From contig NZ_JAUYTT010000025.1 of the NCBI RefSeq assembly GCF_030695035.1, positions 1 to 64,000 on the forward strand: a stretch of DNA of 64,000 bases, written 5' to 3'. This document shows positions 35,503 to 45,028 of the stretch, piece by piece. The notes under the pieces are model-generated. The model had not been told where the DNA came from, made no database searches, and was given only the letters and a program-made list of their open reading frames with translations. Origin of the DNA: Frigidibacter sp. (GTDB lineage Bacteria; Pseudomonadota; Alphaproteobacteria; Rhodobacterales; Rhodobacteraceae). Within the stretch, counting starts at the first letter, position 1, and every line of letters starts with the position of its first letter. Both the position numbers and the translations under genes were made by a program.

Positions 35503-37113
35503 ATGACCATCTGGGACGAGCTGAAACGCCACCAGGAGGCAGTGAAGGATCGCGCGATCCTGTCGCTGTTCGCACAAGATCGCGCGGCGGAGTTTTCCGC
35601 CCGCATCGCTTCGGACGGCGGCGAGATGCTGCTGGATTTCTCCAAGACCAACATTGACGCGGATGCGATGGCGCTGCTGCTGTCGCTGGCGGGCGGCGCC
35701 GGTGTCGAGGCCCGGCGCGACGCGATGTTCGCGGGCGCGAAGATCAACGAGACCGAGGGGCGGGCGGTGCTGCACACGGCGCTGCGCAACCTTTCCGGCT
35801 GCGTGATGGTGGACGGGCAGGACGTGATGCCAGCCCTGCGCGCCACCCATGCGCGGATGCAGGAGTTTGCCCGCGACGTGCGCGCGGGCCGCTTCACCGG
35901 GCAGGGCGGGGCGATCACCGATGTGGTGAATATCGGCATCGGCGGGTCGGACCTCGGCCCGGTGATGGCGACGCTGGCGCTGGCGCCCTACCATGACGGG
36001 CCGGCCGTGCATTACGTCTCCAACGTCGATGGGGCGCATATCCATGACGTGCTGAAGGGGCTGGACCCCGAGACCACGCTGGTCATCATCGCCTCCAAGA
36101 CCTTCACTACCATCGAGACGATGACCAATGCCGAAACCGCCCGCCGCTGGATGGCGGAAAAGGTCACCGACCCCGCGGCGCAATTCGCCGCCGTCTCCAC
36201 CGCCGCCGACAAGACCGCCGCCTTCGGCATCGCGCCAAGCCGTGTGTTCGGCTTCGAGGACTGGGTCGGCGGGCGCTATTCGATGTGGGGGCCGATCGGG
36301 CTGGCGGTGATGCTGGCGGTGGGGCCCGAGGAGTTCGACGCGTTCCTTGCCGGCGGCGCCGACATGGACGCGCATTTCCGCTCTGCGCCCTTGGCACAGA
36401 ACCTGCCGGTGCTGCTGGCGCTGGTCGGCATCTGGCACGCGCAGGTCTGCGGCTATGCGACCCGCGCGGTGCTGCCCTATGACCAGCGGCTGCTGCGCCT
36501 GCCGGCCTATCTTCAGCAGCTGGAGATGGAATCGAATGGCAAGCGCGTGGCGATGGATGGCTCGGACCTTACCATCGACTCGGGCCCCGTGGTCTGGGGC
36601 GAGCCCGGCACCAATGGCCAGCACGCCTTCTACCAGCTGATCCATCAGGGCACGCGCGTCGTGCCTTGCGAGTTCCTGCTGGCCGCGACAGGCCACGAGC
36701 CCGACCTTGCCCACCAGCACCGCCTGCTGATCGCCAATTGCCTCGCGCAATCCGAGGCGCTGCTGCGCGGCCGCTCGCTGGACACCGCGCTCCAGATGAT
36801 GGCGGCGAAGGGCCTGACCGGGCCCGAGCAGGACCGGCAGGCGCGCCACCGGGTGTTCCCGGGCAACCGCCCCTCGACCACGCTGGCCTATCCGAGGCTG
36901 ACGCCCTTCGTGCTGGGGCAGATCATCGCGCTGTATGAGCACCGGGTGTTCGTCGAGGGCGTGATCCTTGGCATCAACTCCTATGACCAATGGGGGGTGG
37001 AGCTTGGCAAGGAACTGGCGCTGGCGCTGCAGCCGGTGCTGGAGGGGCAGGCGGACGGCGCGGGCAAGGATGGTTCCACAAGGATGCTGGTGGAGTACAT
37101 GCGCGGGCGGTGA
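35503..37113 (+). CDS. pgi: Glucose-6-phosphate isomerase
   Basis: Interconverts glucose 6-phosphate and fructose 6-phosphate. The 536-residue protein carries [26 protein letters not shown] and the signature [14 protein letters not shown] with the catalytic Glu of [10 protein letters not shown]. It is the third gene of the zwf operon, 30 bp after pgl. In an organism using the Entner-Doudoroff route, Pgi lets fructose 6-phosphate re-enter through zwf. Confidence 0.96.
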   Translation: MTIWDELKRHQEAVKDRAILSLFAQDRAAEFSARIASDGGEMLLDFSKTNIDADAMALLLSLAGGAGVEARRDAMFAGAKINETEGRAVLHTALRNLSGCVMVDGQDVMPALRATHARMQEFARDVRAGRFTGQGGAITDVVNIGIGGSDLGPVMATLALAPYHDGPAVHYVSNVDGAHIHDVLKGLDPETTLVIIASKTFTTIETMTNAETARRWMAEKVTDPAAQFAAVSTAADKTAAFGIAPSRVFGFEDWVGGRYSMWGPIGLAVMLAVGPEEFDAFLAGGADMDAHFRSAPLAQNLPVLLALVGIWHAQVCGYATRAVLPYDQRLLRLPAYLQQLEMESNGKRVAMDGSDLTIDSGPVVWGEPGTNGQHAFYQLIHQGTRVVPCEFLLAATGHEPDLAHQHRLLIANCLAQSEALLRGRSLDTALQMMAAKGLTGPEQDRQARHRVFPGNRPSTTLAYPRLTPFVLGQIIALYEHRVFVEGVILGINSYDQWGVELGKELALALQPVLEGQADGAGKDGSTRMLVEYMRGR

Positions 37114-37119
37114 AACAGG

Positions 37120-37252
37120 GGAGGGGGCGCTGCCCCCTCTTGCGCCTGCGGCGCAATTCACCCCCGGGATATTTGGACCAAAACGAAGAGGGGCTGCTTC
37201 GTTTTGGCCGAAATATCCTCGGGGGGTCCGGGGGGCAGACGGCCCCCCGGCT
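37120..37252. repeat. Paired GC-rich palindromic repeats, copies C1 and C2, between pgi and eda
   Basis: C1 (37120-37191, plus) carries GGGGGCGCTGCCCCC and then CCGGGATATTTGGACC with AAAACGAAG. C2 (37192-37252) is an inverted, diverged copy ending in CGGGGGGCAGACGGCCCCCCG. The two face each other around AAAACGAAG/CTTCGTTTT and would act as a bidirectional terminator for the convergent pgi and eda genes. Confidence 0.7.
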
Positions 37253-37256
37253 TCGG

Positions 37257-37913
37257 TCAGCGCGGCAGCGCCGCGGCCTCGCGGGCCAGCGCTTCCACCT
37301 TGTCCCAGTCGCCAGCCGCCAGTGCCGCCTTGGGCGCGACCCAGCTGCCGCCGGCGCAGAGCACGTTCGGCAGGCTCAGGTAGTCGCCGGCATTGGCGAG
37401 GCTGACGCCGCCGGTGGGGCAGAAGCTGACCTGCGGGATCGGGGCGCCGATGGCCTTGAGGGCAGGGGCGCCGCCCGAGGCTTCGGCGGGGAAGAACTTC
37501 TGCACGGTGAAACCCCATTCCAGCAGCAGCATCACTTCAGTCGCGGTGGCAGCACCCGGCAGCAGCGGCAGGCCCTCATCCTCGCAGGCGGCGATCAGCC
37601 GGTCGGTCGCGCCGGGCGAGACGCCGAACTGCGCGCCGGCCGCCTTGGCGGCGCGGACATCGGCGGGGGTCAGCAGGGTGCCGGCGCCGACGACGCCGCC
37701 CGGCACCTCGGCCATGGCGCGGATCGCGTCCAGCGCCTGCGGGGTGCGCAGCGTCACCTCCAGCGCTGGCAGGCCGCCGGCGATCAGCGCCCGGGCCAGT
37801 GGCACCGCATGGGCCAGATCGTCGATCACCAGCACCGGGATAACCGGGGCCAGCAGGCAGATCTCGCGGGCGCGGGTGCTGCGGTCGGCGGCGTTGCTTT
37901 CGGAAGGGGTCAT
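37257..37913 (-). CDS. eda: KDPG aldolase (2-keto-3-deoxy-6-phosphogluconate aldolase)
   Basis: Splits KDPG into pyruvate and glyceraldehyde 3-phosphate. The 218-residue protein has the opening [20 protein letters not shown], the catalytic Glu in [27 protein letters not shown] and the Schiff-base Lys in [19 protein letters not shown] precedes the ATG. It follows edd after 54 bp and is co-transcribed with it. Confidence 0.96.
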   Translation of the reverse strand: MTPSESNAADRSTRAREICLLAPVIPVLVIDDLAHAVPLARALIAGGLPALEVTLRTPQALDAIRAMAEVPGGVVGAGTLLTPADVRAAKAAGAQFGVSPGATDRLIAACEDEGLPLLPGAATATEVMLLLEWGFTVQKFFPAEASGGAPALKAIGAPIPQVSFCPTGGVSLANAGDYLSLPNVLCAGGSWVAPKAALAAGDWDKVEALAREAAALPR

Positions 37914-37967
37914 GGTCGGTTCCTTGAGTCAGTCGGCGGTGAGGTCAGGATAGCTGCTGCGGCGGGC

Positions 37968-39773
37968 CTACACCACCACGGCGGCGCCATCGGTGGCGGC
38001 GCCCACGTTGCGGCGGAAGGCCTCGAACAGTTCACGCCCGATGCCGCTGCGGTTGGCGGTGAGGTCGGGGGCAAAGGCGGCGCGGGCGTCAAGATCGACG
38101 CCGATCACCGACAGCGTGCCCGCGACCGCATCGACGCGCAGCACGTCGCCGTCCTGCAGCCGCGCCAGCGGGCCGCCCACCGCCGCCTCGGGCGAGACAT
38201 GGATGGCCGAGGGCACCTTGCCGCTGGCTCCCGACATGCGCCCGTCGGTCACCAGCGCCACCCGCAGCCCGCGGTCCTGCAGCACCGCCAGCACCGGGGT
38301 CAGCGAGTGCAGTTCCGGCATCCCGTTCGCCTGCGGGCCCTGGAAGCGCACCACGACCACGGTGTCGGAGGTGAACTCCCCCGCGCGGAAGGCGGCCTTT
38401 ACCTGTTCCTGATCCTCGAAGATCCGGGCCGGGGCCTCGATCACCAGCCGCTCGGGGGCTACGGCCGAGGCCTTCATCACCCCGCGGCCGAGATTGCCGG
38501 CCAGTTGCTTCAGCCCGCCGGTCGGCTGGAAGGCGGAACCCGCCGGGCGCAGGATCCTGTCGTTGAGCGTGGCGGCGGGGCCGTCTTCCCAGACCAGCGC
38601 GCCGTCCTTCAGCTTGGGCTCGGCGGCATAGCGGGCGAGGCCGTCGCCGGCGATGGTGATCACGTCGTCATGCAGCAGGCCCGCGTTCAGCAGCTCGCCG
38701 ATCATGAACCCCAGCCCGCCCGCGGCGTGGAAGTGGTTCACGTCGGCGAGGCCATTCGGATAGACCTTGGCCATCAGCGGCACCACGTCCGAGATTGCCG
38801 CGAAATCCTCGAGATCGAGCACGATCCCCGCCGCCCGCGCCATGGCGGGCAAGTGCAGCACCAGGTTGGTGGACCCGCCCGTCGCCATCAGCCCGACAAG
38901 GCCGTTCACGAAGGCCTTCTCGTCCAGCACATGGCCGGCGGGGCGGAAGTCGTTGCCAAGCGCGGTGATTGCGGCAGCCCGCTCCACCCCCGCGATGGTC
39001 AGCGCCTCGCGCAGTGGGGTGTTCGGGTTGACGAAGCTGGAGCCGGGCAGGTGCAGCCCCATGAACTCCATCAGCATCTGGTTGGTATTGGCGGTGCCGT
39101 AGAAGGTGCAGGTGCCCGGCCCGTGATAGGAGGCCATCTCGGCCCGCATCAGCTCTTCGCGGCCGATCTCGCCGGTGGCGAATTGCTGGCGGATCTTGGA
39201 TTTCTCGTCATTGGGCAGGCCGGATGTCATCGGGCCCGCCGGCAGGAACACCGCCGGCACATGGCCGAAGGTGGCGGCGGCAATGATCAGGCCGGGGACG
39301 ATCTTGTCGCAGACGCCGAGATAGATCGCGGCATCATAGGTGTTGTGCGACAGCGCCACCCCGGCGGCCAGCGCGATCACGTCGCGTGAGAAGAGCGAGA
39401 GTTCCATCCCGGTCTGGCCTTGGGTGACCCCGTCGCACATCGCCGGCACGCCGCCTGCGACCTGCGCGGTGGCGCCGACGGCGCGGGCGGCGGCGCGGAT
39501 CACCTCGGGGTAGCGCTCATAGGGCTGATGGGCCGAGAGCATGTCATTATAGGCGGTGACGATGCCGATATTGGGGGCGCGCCCTTCCGCGAGCGCGCCC
39601 TTGTCCTCGCCCATGGCGGCATAGGCATGGGCCTGATTGCCGCAGGCAAGGTGCGCGCGGGCCGGTCCCGCCTCGGCCGCACGGGCGATCCGGTCCAGGT
39701 AGGCGGCGCGGCTGGTGGCCGAGCGGGCGCGGATGCGGTCGGTGACGGCGGCAATGGCGGGGTTCAGCGGCAT
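37968..39773 (-). CDS. edd: 6-phosphogluconate dehydratase
   Basis: Iron-sulfur enzyme forming KDPG from 6-phosphogluconate. The 601-residue protein matches IlvD/Edd family length and motifs: [22 protein letters not shown], cut here into [37 protein letters not shown] with a cluster Cys, [11 protein letters not shown] and [16 protein letters not shown]. The AHQPYE form is typical of Edd rather than IlvD. A LacI-type operator lies upstream at 39914-39925, matching the one before zwf. Confidence 0.96.
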   Translation of the reverse strand: MPLNPAIAAVTDRIRARSATSRAAYLDRIARAAEAGPARAHLACGNQAHAYAAMGEDKGALAEGRAPNIGIVTAYNDMLSAHQPYERYPEVIRAAARAVGATAQVAGGVPAMCDGVTQGQTGMELSLFSRDVIALAAGVALSHNTYDAAIYLGVCDKIVPGLIIAAATFGHVPAVFLPAGPMTSGLPNDEKSKIRQQFATGEIGREELMRAEMASYHGPGTCTFYGTANTNQMLMEFMGLHLPGSSFVNPNTPLREALTIAGVERAAAITALGNDFRPAGHVLDEKAFVNGLVGLMATGGSTNLVLHLPAMARAAGIVLDLEDFAAISDVVPLMAKVYPNGLADVNHFHAAGGLGFMIGELLNAGLLHDDVITIAGDGLARYAAEPKLKDGALVWEDGPAATLNDRILRPAGSAFQPTGGLKQLAGNLGRGVMKASAVAPERLVIEAPARIFEDQEQVKAAFRAGEFTSDTVVVVRFQGPQANGMPELHSLTPVLAVLQDRGLRVALVTDGRMSGASGKVPSAIHVSPEAAVGGPLARLQDGDVLRVDAVAGTLSVIGVDLDARAAFAPDLTANRSGIGRELFEAFRRNVGAATDGAAVVV

Positions 39774-40126
39774 GATATGTCTGGCGTCCTGGCTGTTGCG
39801 GGCGGGGCGTTCGGTTGTGTGGCCGGTGCGCAGGGGGCGGGCGGCGCAGGGCGCGCCTGCAGCATTCGGGGGCTGGGTCCAGCCTAACGCGGGCCACGGC
39901 CCGGGGATACACCGATAGCGCTAACAGTGCAAGCAGGGGCGGGCGGCAGGCGGTTATGCGCAAGCGCAGTTGGCGCAGGCTTGCCTCCGCGACATTGTTG
40001 CCGCCCTGCGATCAATCACGCAGATGCACCAGATTTTCCCAAGTTCCGCCGCAATCCGGGGGCAGTTTCCCCTCACCGGCGGAACAAGAACGAGCAGACA
40101 GGCCGCCACGTTTCGGAGTGAGTGAG
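39774..40126. other. Divergent intergenic region edd / lipoprotein gene
   Basis: No gene is seen in these 353 bp. They contain the edd operator (39914-39925), some GC-rich dyads (CGCAAGCGCAGTTGGCGC near 39958) and, at the right end, the GAGTGAGTGAG leader of the lipoprotein gene. Confidence 0.6.
39914..39925 (-). promoter_or_regulatory. LacI-type operator upstream of edd
   Basis: Read on the edd strand the sequence is GTTAGCGCTATC, identical over 12 bp to the site before zwf. It lies about 140 bp before the edd start. Confidence 0.65.
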
Positions 40127-40798
40127 ATGACCAAGTTTCCGAGCCTTGTTGCCCTTGCCGCCGCGCTGGCCTTGAGTGCCTGCGCCGGGAGCGATGTTTC
40201 CTCGCGCAGCGCCGCGACGCCGCTGACGGGCGCCGCACAGCCGGCGCGCAGCCTGGTGATCGCGCAGCCGCGCTATGATGTGCAGGCCCTGCGCGTGACG
40301 GTGCCGCGGACGCTCAAGGTGTCCGAGGCCAACATGTTCTTCCCCATTGCCGACATCGTCTGGCGCGGCGATCCGCGCGGTGACCGTCATGCGCAGGTGG
40401 AGGCGCTGATGACCGCGGCGCTGACCGAGGGCACGCGCAGCATGCGCAGCGGCCCGGCGGTGGTGGTCGAGGTCGATTTGCGCCGCTTCCACTCGCTGAC
40501 GGAGAAGGCGAAGTTCACCACCGGCGGGGTGCATGCGATCCGCTTCCTGCTGACCGTGCGCGATGCCCAGACCGGCGCGGTGGTGGATGGCCCGCGGATG
40601 GTGAATGCCGATCTCGAAGCCTGGGGCGGCAAGCGCGCGGTCGAGGCCGAGGCCCGCGGCTTGACCGACAAGGTGCTGATCGGCGAGCAGCTGAAATCGG
40701 TGATCCTGCGCGAGCTGTCGGCTCCGGTGGGAACGCCTGCACCGGCGCTCGTGTCGCATGCGCAGGTGCGCCCGGCGGATGCGATGCTGCAGAACTGA
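40127..40798 (+). CDS. DUF6778-like lipoprotein
   Basis: The 223-residue product has a lipoprotein signal (LVALAAALALSACAG; lipobox LSAC, Cys near residue 20) and a compact alpha/beta domain with DVQALRVTVPRTLKVSEANM, FFPIADIVWRGDPRGDRHAQ and VVVEVDLRRFHSLTEKAKF. It resembles the Rhodobacterales lipoproteins placed in DUF6778; function is unknown. The ATG at 40127 is the only start that gives a signal peptide. Attachment to the outer membrane is likely because no Asp follows the Cys. Confidence 0.78.
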   Translation: MTKFPSLVALAAALALSACAGSDVSSRSAATPLTGAAQPARSLVIAQPRYDVQALRVTVPRTLKVSEANMFFPIADIVWRGDPRGDRHAQVEALMTAALTEGTRSMRSGPAVVVEVDLRRFHSLTEKAKFTTGGVHAIRFLLTVRDAQTGAVVDGPRMVNADLEAWGGKRAVEAEARGLTDKVLIGEQLKSVILRELSAPVGTPAPALVSHAQVRPADAMLQN

Positions 40799-40875
40799 GG
40801 CTGCGAAGGGGGATCCGGGGGCTTCCCGCCCCAGACCCCCTTCCGCGGCGCGGCCAAAACGACTAGAGGAAGGGG

Positions 40876-42102
40876 ATGACCGATCCCCTCACCCCCACCG
40901 CCCTCGACCCTGCGTCCCGTCCCACCGTGCGCCTGCGCCCCAAGGCCGAGGCCCGGGCGATCCGCCATGGCTTCCCCTGGATCTATGCCGATGAGCTGGT
41001 GACCGACCGGCGCACGCAGGCGCTCGCCCCCGGCACCATCGCCCGGCTGGAAGACAGCGAGCGGCGGGCCATGGGCACCGTCACCGTCAACGGCAATTCC
41101 AAGATCATCGCAAGGATGCTGGACCGCGACCCCGAGGCGGTGATCGACCGCGCCTGGATCGCGGCGCGGCTGACCAGGGCGCTGGCACTGCGGGCGCGGC
41201 TGTATCCTGAACCCTTCTATCGCCTCGTCCATGCCGAAGCGGACGGGCTGCCGGGCGTGGTGATCGACCGTTTCGGCGATGTCGCGGTGATCCAGCCCAA
41301 TGCCGCCTGGGCCGAGGCGCTGCTGCCCGAGATCGCGGCGGCGCTGGCCGAGGTGACGGGCGTGACCGCCATCGTCAAGAACGGGCAGGGACGCTCGCGC
41401 ACCCTGGAAGGCCTGCCGGAGGAGACGCTGCTGCTGCAAGGCGCGGTGGAAGGTCCGGTGCCGGTGCGGATGAATGGCGCGACCTATATGGCCGATGTGC
41501 TTGGCGGGCAGAAGACTGGCCTCTTCTTCGATCAGCGCCCGAACCATGCCTTTGCCGCGACGCTGGCCAAGGACGCGCGGGTGCTGGACGTCTTCGCCCA
41601 TGTCGGGGGTTTTGCCCTTGCGGCGCTGGCAGGCGGTGCTGCGTCTGCGCTGGCTGTCGATGGATCGGCCCCGGCCTTGGCGCTGGCGGAGCAGGGCGCC
41701 GAGGCGGGCGGCATGGCCGCGCGTTTTGCCACGCGGCAGGGCGATGCCTTCGAGGTGATGGACGCGCTGGCGGCCGAGGGCGAGGTCTTCGACCTCGTGG
41801 TCTGCGATCCGCCGGCCTTTGCCCCCGCCAAACCGGCGCTGGAGGCGGGCTTGCGCGCCTATGAGCGGGTGGCGATGAAGGCTGCGGCGCTGGTGGCACC
41901 CGGCGGCTATCTGTGCCTCTGCTCGTGCTCGCACGCCGCCGATCTTGCCAGCTTCCGCAATGCCAGCGCCCGCGGCATCGGCCGTGGCGGGCGGCGGGGG
42001 CAGATCCTTTACACGGGCTCGGCAGGGCCGGACCATCCGATCCTGCCGCAGCTGGCGGAGTCGGGCTACCTCAAGACGGTGTTCTTCCGGCTGGATGGCT
42101 GA
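40876..42102 (+). CDS. rlmI: RlmI-like 23S rRNA (cytosine-C5) methyltransferase
   Basis: RlmI methylates C1962 of 23S rRNA. The 408-residue protein has an N-terminal PUA domain (RLRPKAEARAIRHGFPWIYA), an EEHVD-like linker domain (FYRLVHAEADGLPGVVIDRFG), the ADVLGGQKTGLFFDQRPN segment and a SAM-binding Rossmann fold (VLDVFAHVGGFALAALAGG, then LVVCDPPAFAPAK). A catalytic Cys lies in LCLCSCSHAA. Its stop overlaps the start of the PIN-domain gene by one base, so the two are co-translated. Confidence 0.9.
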   Translation: MTDPLTPTALDPASRPTVRLRPKAEARAIRHGFPWIYADELVTDRRTQALAPGTIARLEDSERRAMGTVTVNGNSKIIARMLDRDPEAVIDRAWIAARLTRALALRARLYPEPFYRLVHAEADGLPGVVIDRFGDVAVIQPNAAWAEALLPEIAAALAEVTGVTAIVKNGQGRSRTLEGLPEETLLLQGAVEGPVPVRMNGATYMADVLGGQKTGLFFDQRPNHAFAATLAKDARVLDVFAHVGGFALAALAGGAASALAVDGSAPALALAEQGAEAGGMAARFATRQGDAFEVMDALAAEGEVFDLVVCDPPAFAPAKPALEAGLRAYERVAMKAAALVAPGGYLCLCSCSHAADLASFRNASARGIGRGGRRGQILYTGSAGPDHPILPQLAESGYLKTVFFRLDG

Positions 42103-42644
42103 TGCGGGCGGTTCTGGACGCCTGCGTCCTCTACCCGACCGTGCTGCGCGAGGTGATGCTGGGGTTGGCAGGGCGGGGGCTGTATACCCCGCTCTGGTCG
42201 CCGCGGCTGATCGAGGAATGGGCGCGGGCCGCGGCGCGGCTTGGCCCTGGTCAGGAGGTCGTTGCGCGCGGCGAGGCGGTGGCGGCGGCTTTGCGGTTTC
42301 CGGCCGCGAGTGTGGGGTTTGCGCCGGGCGCCGAGCTGACGCTGGACCTGCCCGATGCGGATGACCGGCATGTGCTGGCGGCGGCGATTGCGGCAGAGGC
42401 GGATGCGATCGTCACCTTGAATTTGCGGGACTTTCCGAGTTGGGCGCTGGCCCCGAGGGGCATCCGCGCCGTGCATCCCGACGAGTTTCTGGTGGAGCTT
42501 TGGCGCGCGCATCCTGGCGCGGTCGCCGCCGTGGTCGAGGCGGTGCGGGCCGAGGCGGAACGGCTGTCAGGGGAAGCGCAGCCGCTGCGGGCGTTGATGA
42601 AGCGGGCACGATTGCCGAGGCTCGGCAAGGCGCTGGCGGCGTAA
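42102..42644 (+). CDS. PIN domain protein, RSP_2648-like
   Basis: The 180-residue protein has the PIN acidic residues in MRAVLDACVLYP (Asp6), LPDADDRHVLAAAIAAEADA and IVTLNLRDFP, the layout of VapC-type ribonucleases. The C-terminal 50 residues form an extra helical tail. It resembles the RSP_2648 family of Rhodobacterales. No antitoxin gene is adjacent; instead it overlaps rlmI, so a housekeeping role in RNA processing is as likely as a toxin role. Confidence 0.83.
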   Translation: MRAVLDACVLYPTVLREVMLGLAGRGLYTPLWSPRLIEEWARAAARLGPGQEVVARGEAVAAALRFPAASVGFAPGAELTLDLPDADDRHVLAAAIAAEADAIVTLNLRDFPSWALAPRGIRAVHPDEFLVELWRAHPGAVAAVVEAVRAEAERLSGEAQPLRALMKRARLPRLGKALAA

Positions 42645-42710
42645 GGGGGGCGCTGCCCCCCGTCTCCTGCGGAGACTCCCCCCCGGGAATTTTTGCAAAG
42701 AAGAGGGGGG
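42645..42710 (+). repeat. GC-rich palindromic intergenic repeat, copy D
   Basis: GGGGGGCGCTGCCCCCC directly follows the stop of the PIN gene, then a GTCTCCTGCGGAGAC hairpin and CCCCCGGGAATTTTTGCAAA, a diverged form of the family core. It lies between convergent genes and can act as a terminator. Confidence 0.6.
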
Positions 42711-42712
42711 GC

Positions 42713-43396
42713 CTAGCGCAGGCCCCAGCGGGCCTCGTTCGCCTCGATGGCGGCGATGCGGGCTTCGGTGGCGGGGTGGCTCAGCAGCCAGGCGGGGGCG
42801 CTGCCGCGGTTGCCGGTGAGGGCGTTGAGCTTGGTGAACAGGGTCTTTTGCGGGGCGGTGCCGATGCCGGCCTTGACCAGCAGCGCCGAGGCCCAGGCAT
42901 CCGCCTCATACTCATCCCCGCGCGAGAGGCGGGCGGCGAGCAGGCCCGCGACAAAATTGGCGATCACGGCGCCGAGGCCGGGGATGACGCGGCCGATGAC
43001 CGCCATCAGCAGCATCCGCACCGCGTTCTGCCCGGTGAAGTCGATCATCCGCCGCCGGGAATGGCCAAGCGCGACATGGCCGAGTTCGTGCGCCACGACG
43101 GAGGCCAGTTCATCGGCGCTGACAGCGCCGTCACGGAACTTCTGGTAGAAGCCACGGGTCAGGAAGATGCGGCCATCGGGGGCGGCAAGGCCGTTCACTG
43201 CGTCCACCTCGTAGATCTGCACCGGGATCGACTGCACGCCGGCCGCCGCGGCCAGCCGGTCCAGCACCGGGCGCAGGGTGGGATCGACGAGGCGGGCGGA
43301 TTTCTCGTCCAGTTCCTTGCGCAGTTTCCACGAGGAGAACTGCCACATCAGCAGGCCATAGCCGAGCATGAGCAGGATCGGCAGGAATTTCAGCAT
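42713..43396 (-). CDS. M48 family zinc metalloprotease, membrane-anchored
   Basis: The 227-residue protein has an N-terminal transmembrane helix (LPILLMLGYGLLMWQFS), the zinc motif VVAHELGHVALGH (HExxH) and a downstream Glu ligand in GDEYEADAWASALLV. A second hydrophobic region lies at about residues 130-150. It is HtpX/Ste24-like but short. The gene follows the retropepsin-like gene after 7 bp, so two proteases with single-pass anchors are made together. Confidence 0.88.
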   Translation of the reverse strand: MLKFLPILLMLGYGLLMWQFSSWKLRKELDEKSARLVDPTLRPVLDRLAAAAGVQSIPVQIYEVDAVNGLAAPDGRIFLTRGFYQKFRDGAVSADELASVVAHELGHVALGHSRRRMIDFTGQNAVRMLLMAVIGRVIPGLGAVIANFVAGLLAARLSRGDEYEADAWASALLVKAGIGTAPQKTLFTKLNALTGNRGSAPAWLLSHPATEARIAAIEANEARWGLR

Positions 43397-43403
43397 GTCA
43401 GGC

Positions 43404-43988
43404 TCACCTTGTCAGCACCAGCGTGTCGCGTCGGATCTCGATGCTGGAGAAGCGCGAGAGATAGCCCATGCCGAGCAGCGATTCCTCGAGCCCGCCATCG
43501 GTGACGGTGGCGCGGACATTTCGGTCCTCCACCCCGCCGAGAACCACGCTGTCGACGCGGATCGGCGCGGTGGCGACGCGGCCATTGGCCGTCATGGCCG
43601 AGCCGACATAAGCCAGCGTTTCGGGGTTGATGCCGATGCGGGCGGAGTCGCTGCGGCTGAGCACCATGTCTGTCGCGCCGGTGTCCACCACGAAGCGCAC
43701 CGGCGTGTCGTTGAGGTCCAGCGTCAGGTAATAATGGCCGTCGCGGCTGACCGGGACCTCGACGCGGGCGCCTTCCTCGAAGGCGGATTGGCGGGGGATG
43801 ACCTCATGGCTGATGTCGTTCCACAGGCCCCGGGCGGCAATGACGCCGAGGAAGATCAGTACCCAGATCGCGGCCTGGCTGGCCATGCGGGCGCTGTTGC
43901 GGCGGGCGGCGAGGAAGACCGATCCGCCGACGACAAGCGCCAGCAGTCCCAGATAGATCAGCCGTCCGTAATCGTCGCCGGTCATCAT
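43404..43988 (-). CDS. TIGR02281-like retropepsin-type aspartic protease, membrane-anchored
   Basis: The 194-residue protein has two hydrophobic segments at the N-terminus (around residues 9-28 and 38-54), then an aspartic-protease half-domain: VRFVVDTGATDMVLSRSDS holds the catalytic DTGA, and LLGMGYLSRFSSIEI is the closing hydrophobic-Gly flap. Such clan AA proteins act as homodimers. Two adjacent ATGs exist; GGAGG precedes the first. It is upstream of and probably co-transcribed with the M48 protease gene. Confidence 0.87.
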   Translation of the reverse strand: MMTGDDYGRLIYLGLLALVVGGSVFLAARRNSARMASQAAIWVLIFLGVIAARGLWNDISHEVIPRQSAFEEGARVEVPVSRDGHYYLTLDLNDTPVRFVVDTGATDMVLSRSDSARIGINPETLAYVGSAMTANGRVATAPIRVDSVVLGGVEDRNVRATVTDGGLEESLLGMGYLSRFSSIEIRRDTLVLTR

Positions 43989-44042
43989 GCGCCTCCCCGG
44001 TGGAATGTAGGGTGCCGGGCGGCAAATGTCAGGGGCAGCACT

Positions 44043-44693
44043 TCACCGTCCTGTGGGGAGCATGCCGATCATCCCGGCGCCGCGCATGCCGTCGAGGACG
44101 AATTGTACGGCGAGGGCGGCGAGCAGCATCCCCAGCAGCCGGGTGACGACCAGCACGCCAGTGCGGCCGAGCGCTCGCTCGATGGGGCCGGCGATGAGGA
44201 ACAGGGCCATCACGCAGGCCAGCACTGAGAGCATCACCCCATGGATGGCGGCGACATGGCCCCAGCCGGCGCCGGGGCTGCCGACCAGCAGGATCATCGT
44301 CGCCATGGCGCCGGGACCGGCGATCAGCGGGGTCGCCAGCGGGAAGATCGAGGGGTCATCTGCTTGATCTGCCGCGGATTCTGCCGATTGCCCCTCGCGC
44401 CGCTGGGTGCGGCGTTCGAAGAGCATGTCGAGCGCGGTGAGGAAGAGCAGGAGCCCGCCGGCGATGCGGAAGGCGGGCATGGAGATTCCGATGCCGCCCA
44501 GAAGCTGCTCTCCCAGCAGGCCGAAGAGGGTGAGCAGAATGGCCGCGACGGCGCAGGCGCGCAGGCCGACGGCGCGGCGCTGGCGGGGGCTCATGCCTTG
44601 GGTCAGCGCAATGAACAGGGGGGCGAGGCCGATGGGATCGACCACGATGAACAGGGTGACGAAGGCGGTGATGTAGAGCGAGAGGTCGGCCAT
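44043..44693 (-). CDS. MarC family integral membrane protein
   Basis: The 216-residue protein has six hydrophobic segments and the family motifs FIVVDPIGLAPLFIALT and PLATPLIAGPGAMATMIL. MarC/YchE proteins are inner-membrane proteins of unknown transport function; the multiple antibiotic resistance link is historical. A G-rich stretch precedes the start. The short cytoplasmic loop around EGQSAESAADQADD is acidic. Confidence 0.88.
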   Translation of the reverse strand: MADLSLYITAFVTLFIVVDPIGLAPLFIALTQGMSPRQRRAVGLRACAVAAILLTLFGLLGEQLLGGIGISMPAFRIAGGLLLFLTALDMLFERRTQRREGQSAESAADQADDPSIFPLATPLIAGPGAMATMILLVGSPGAGWGHVAAIHGVMLSVLACVMALFLIAGPIERALGRTGVLVVTRLLGMLLAALAVQFVLDGMRGAGMIGMLPTGR

Positions 44694-44813
44694 GAGGGGA
44701 GTGTGGGGCCTCGGGGTGAGGGGTGCAAGCGGGGTTGTGGGGGGAGGTGGGGAGGGTGGGAGGGGCGGGAGGGCGGATCGCGGTGCAAGCCATTGATTTC
44801 GCTGAAAACGGCT

Positions 44814-44879
44814 ATGTGGAAACCATACAGAAGCTATATGGATGTCATATGTATGGTGAAAGAGTCGGGAATTGGGGCC
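44814..44879 (+). repeat. 66-bp AT-rich dispersed repeat, copy 2
   Basis: Gap-free match to 10814-10879 (52 of 66 identical). In the frame used by copy 1 it has a TGA stop, so here it is not part of an equivalent gene. It marks the left side of the low-GC segment. Confidence 0.75.
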
Positions 44880-45028
44880 TGGGCGTCGCCGCGGGGGCAG
44901 GAGGAATTGGGTCGGCGGTGCCGGGTTGCCTTGCCAGGGGCGCGGCTTCGGGCCGCCCGACTGGTAGCTATGCAGGACGAAGCGGATTCGCTGCGACCGC
45001 GATCAATGTCTGCTTCGGGGTCGTTTTC

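Noticed and set aside
34585-37518. 977-codon open frame on the minus strand across zwf, pgl and pgi
   Set aside because: Antisense shadow of three well-supported genes. Long stop-free antisense frames are expected at this GC content, and the product has no recognisable domain.
36990-39389. 799-codon plus-strand frame over eda and edd
   Set aside because: Runs antisense to two clear Entner-Doudoroff genes and consists of Gly/His/Arg-rich low-complexity sequence.
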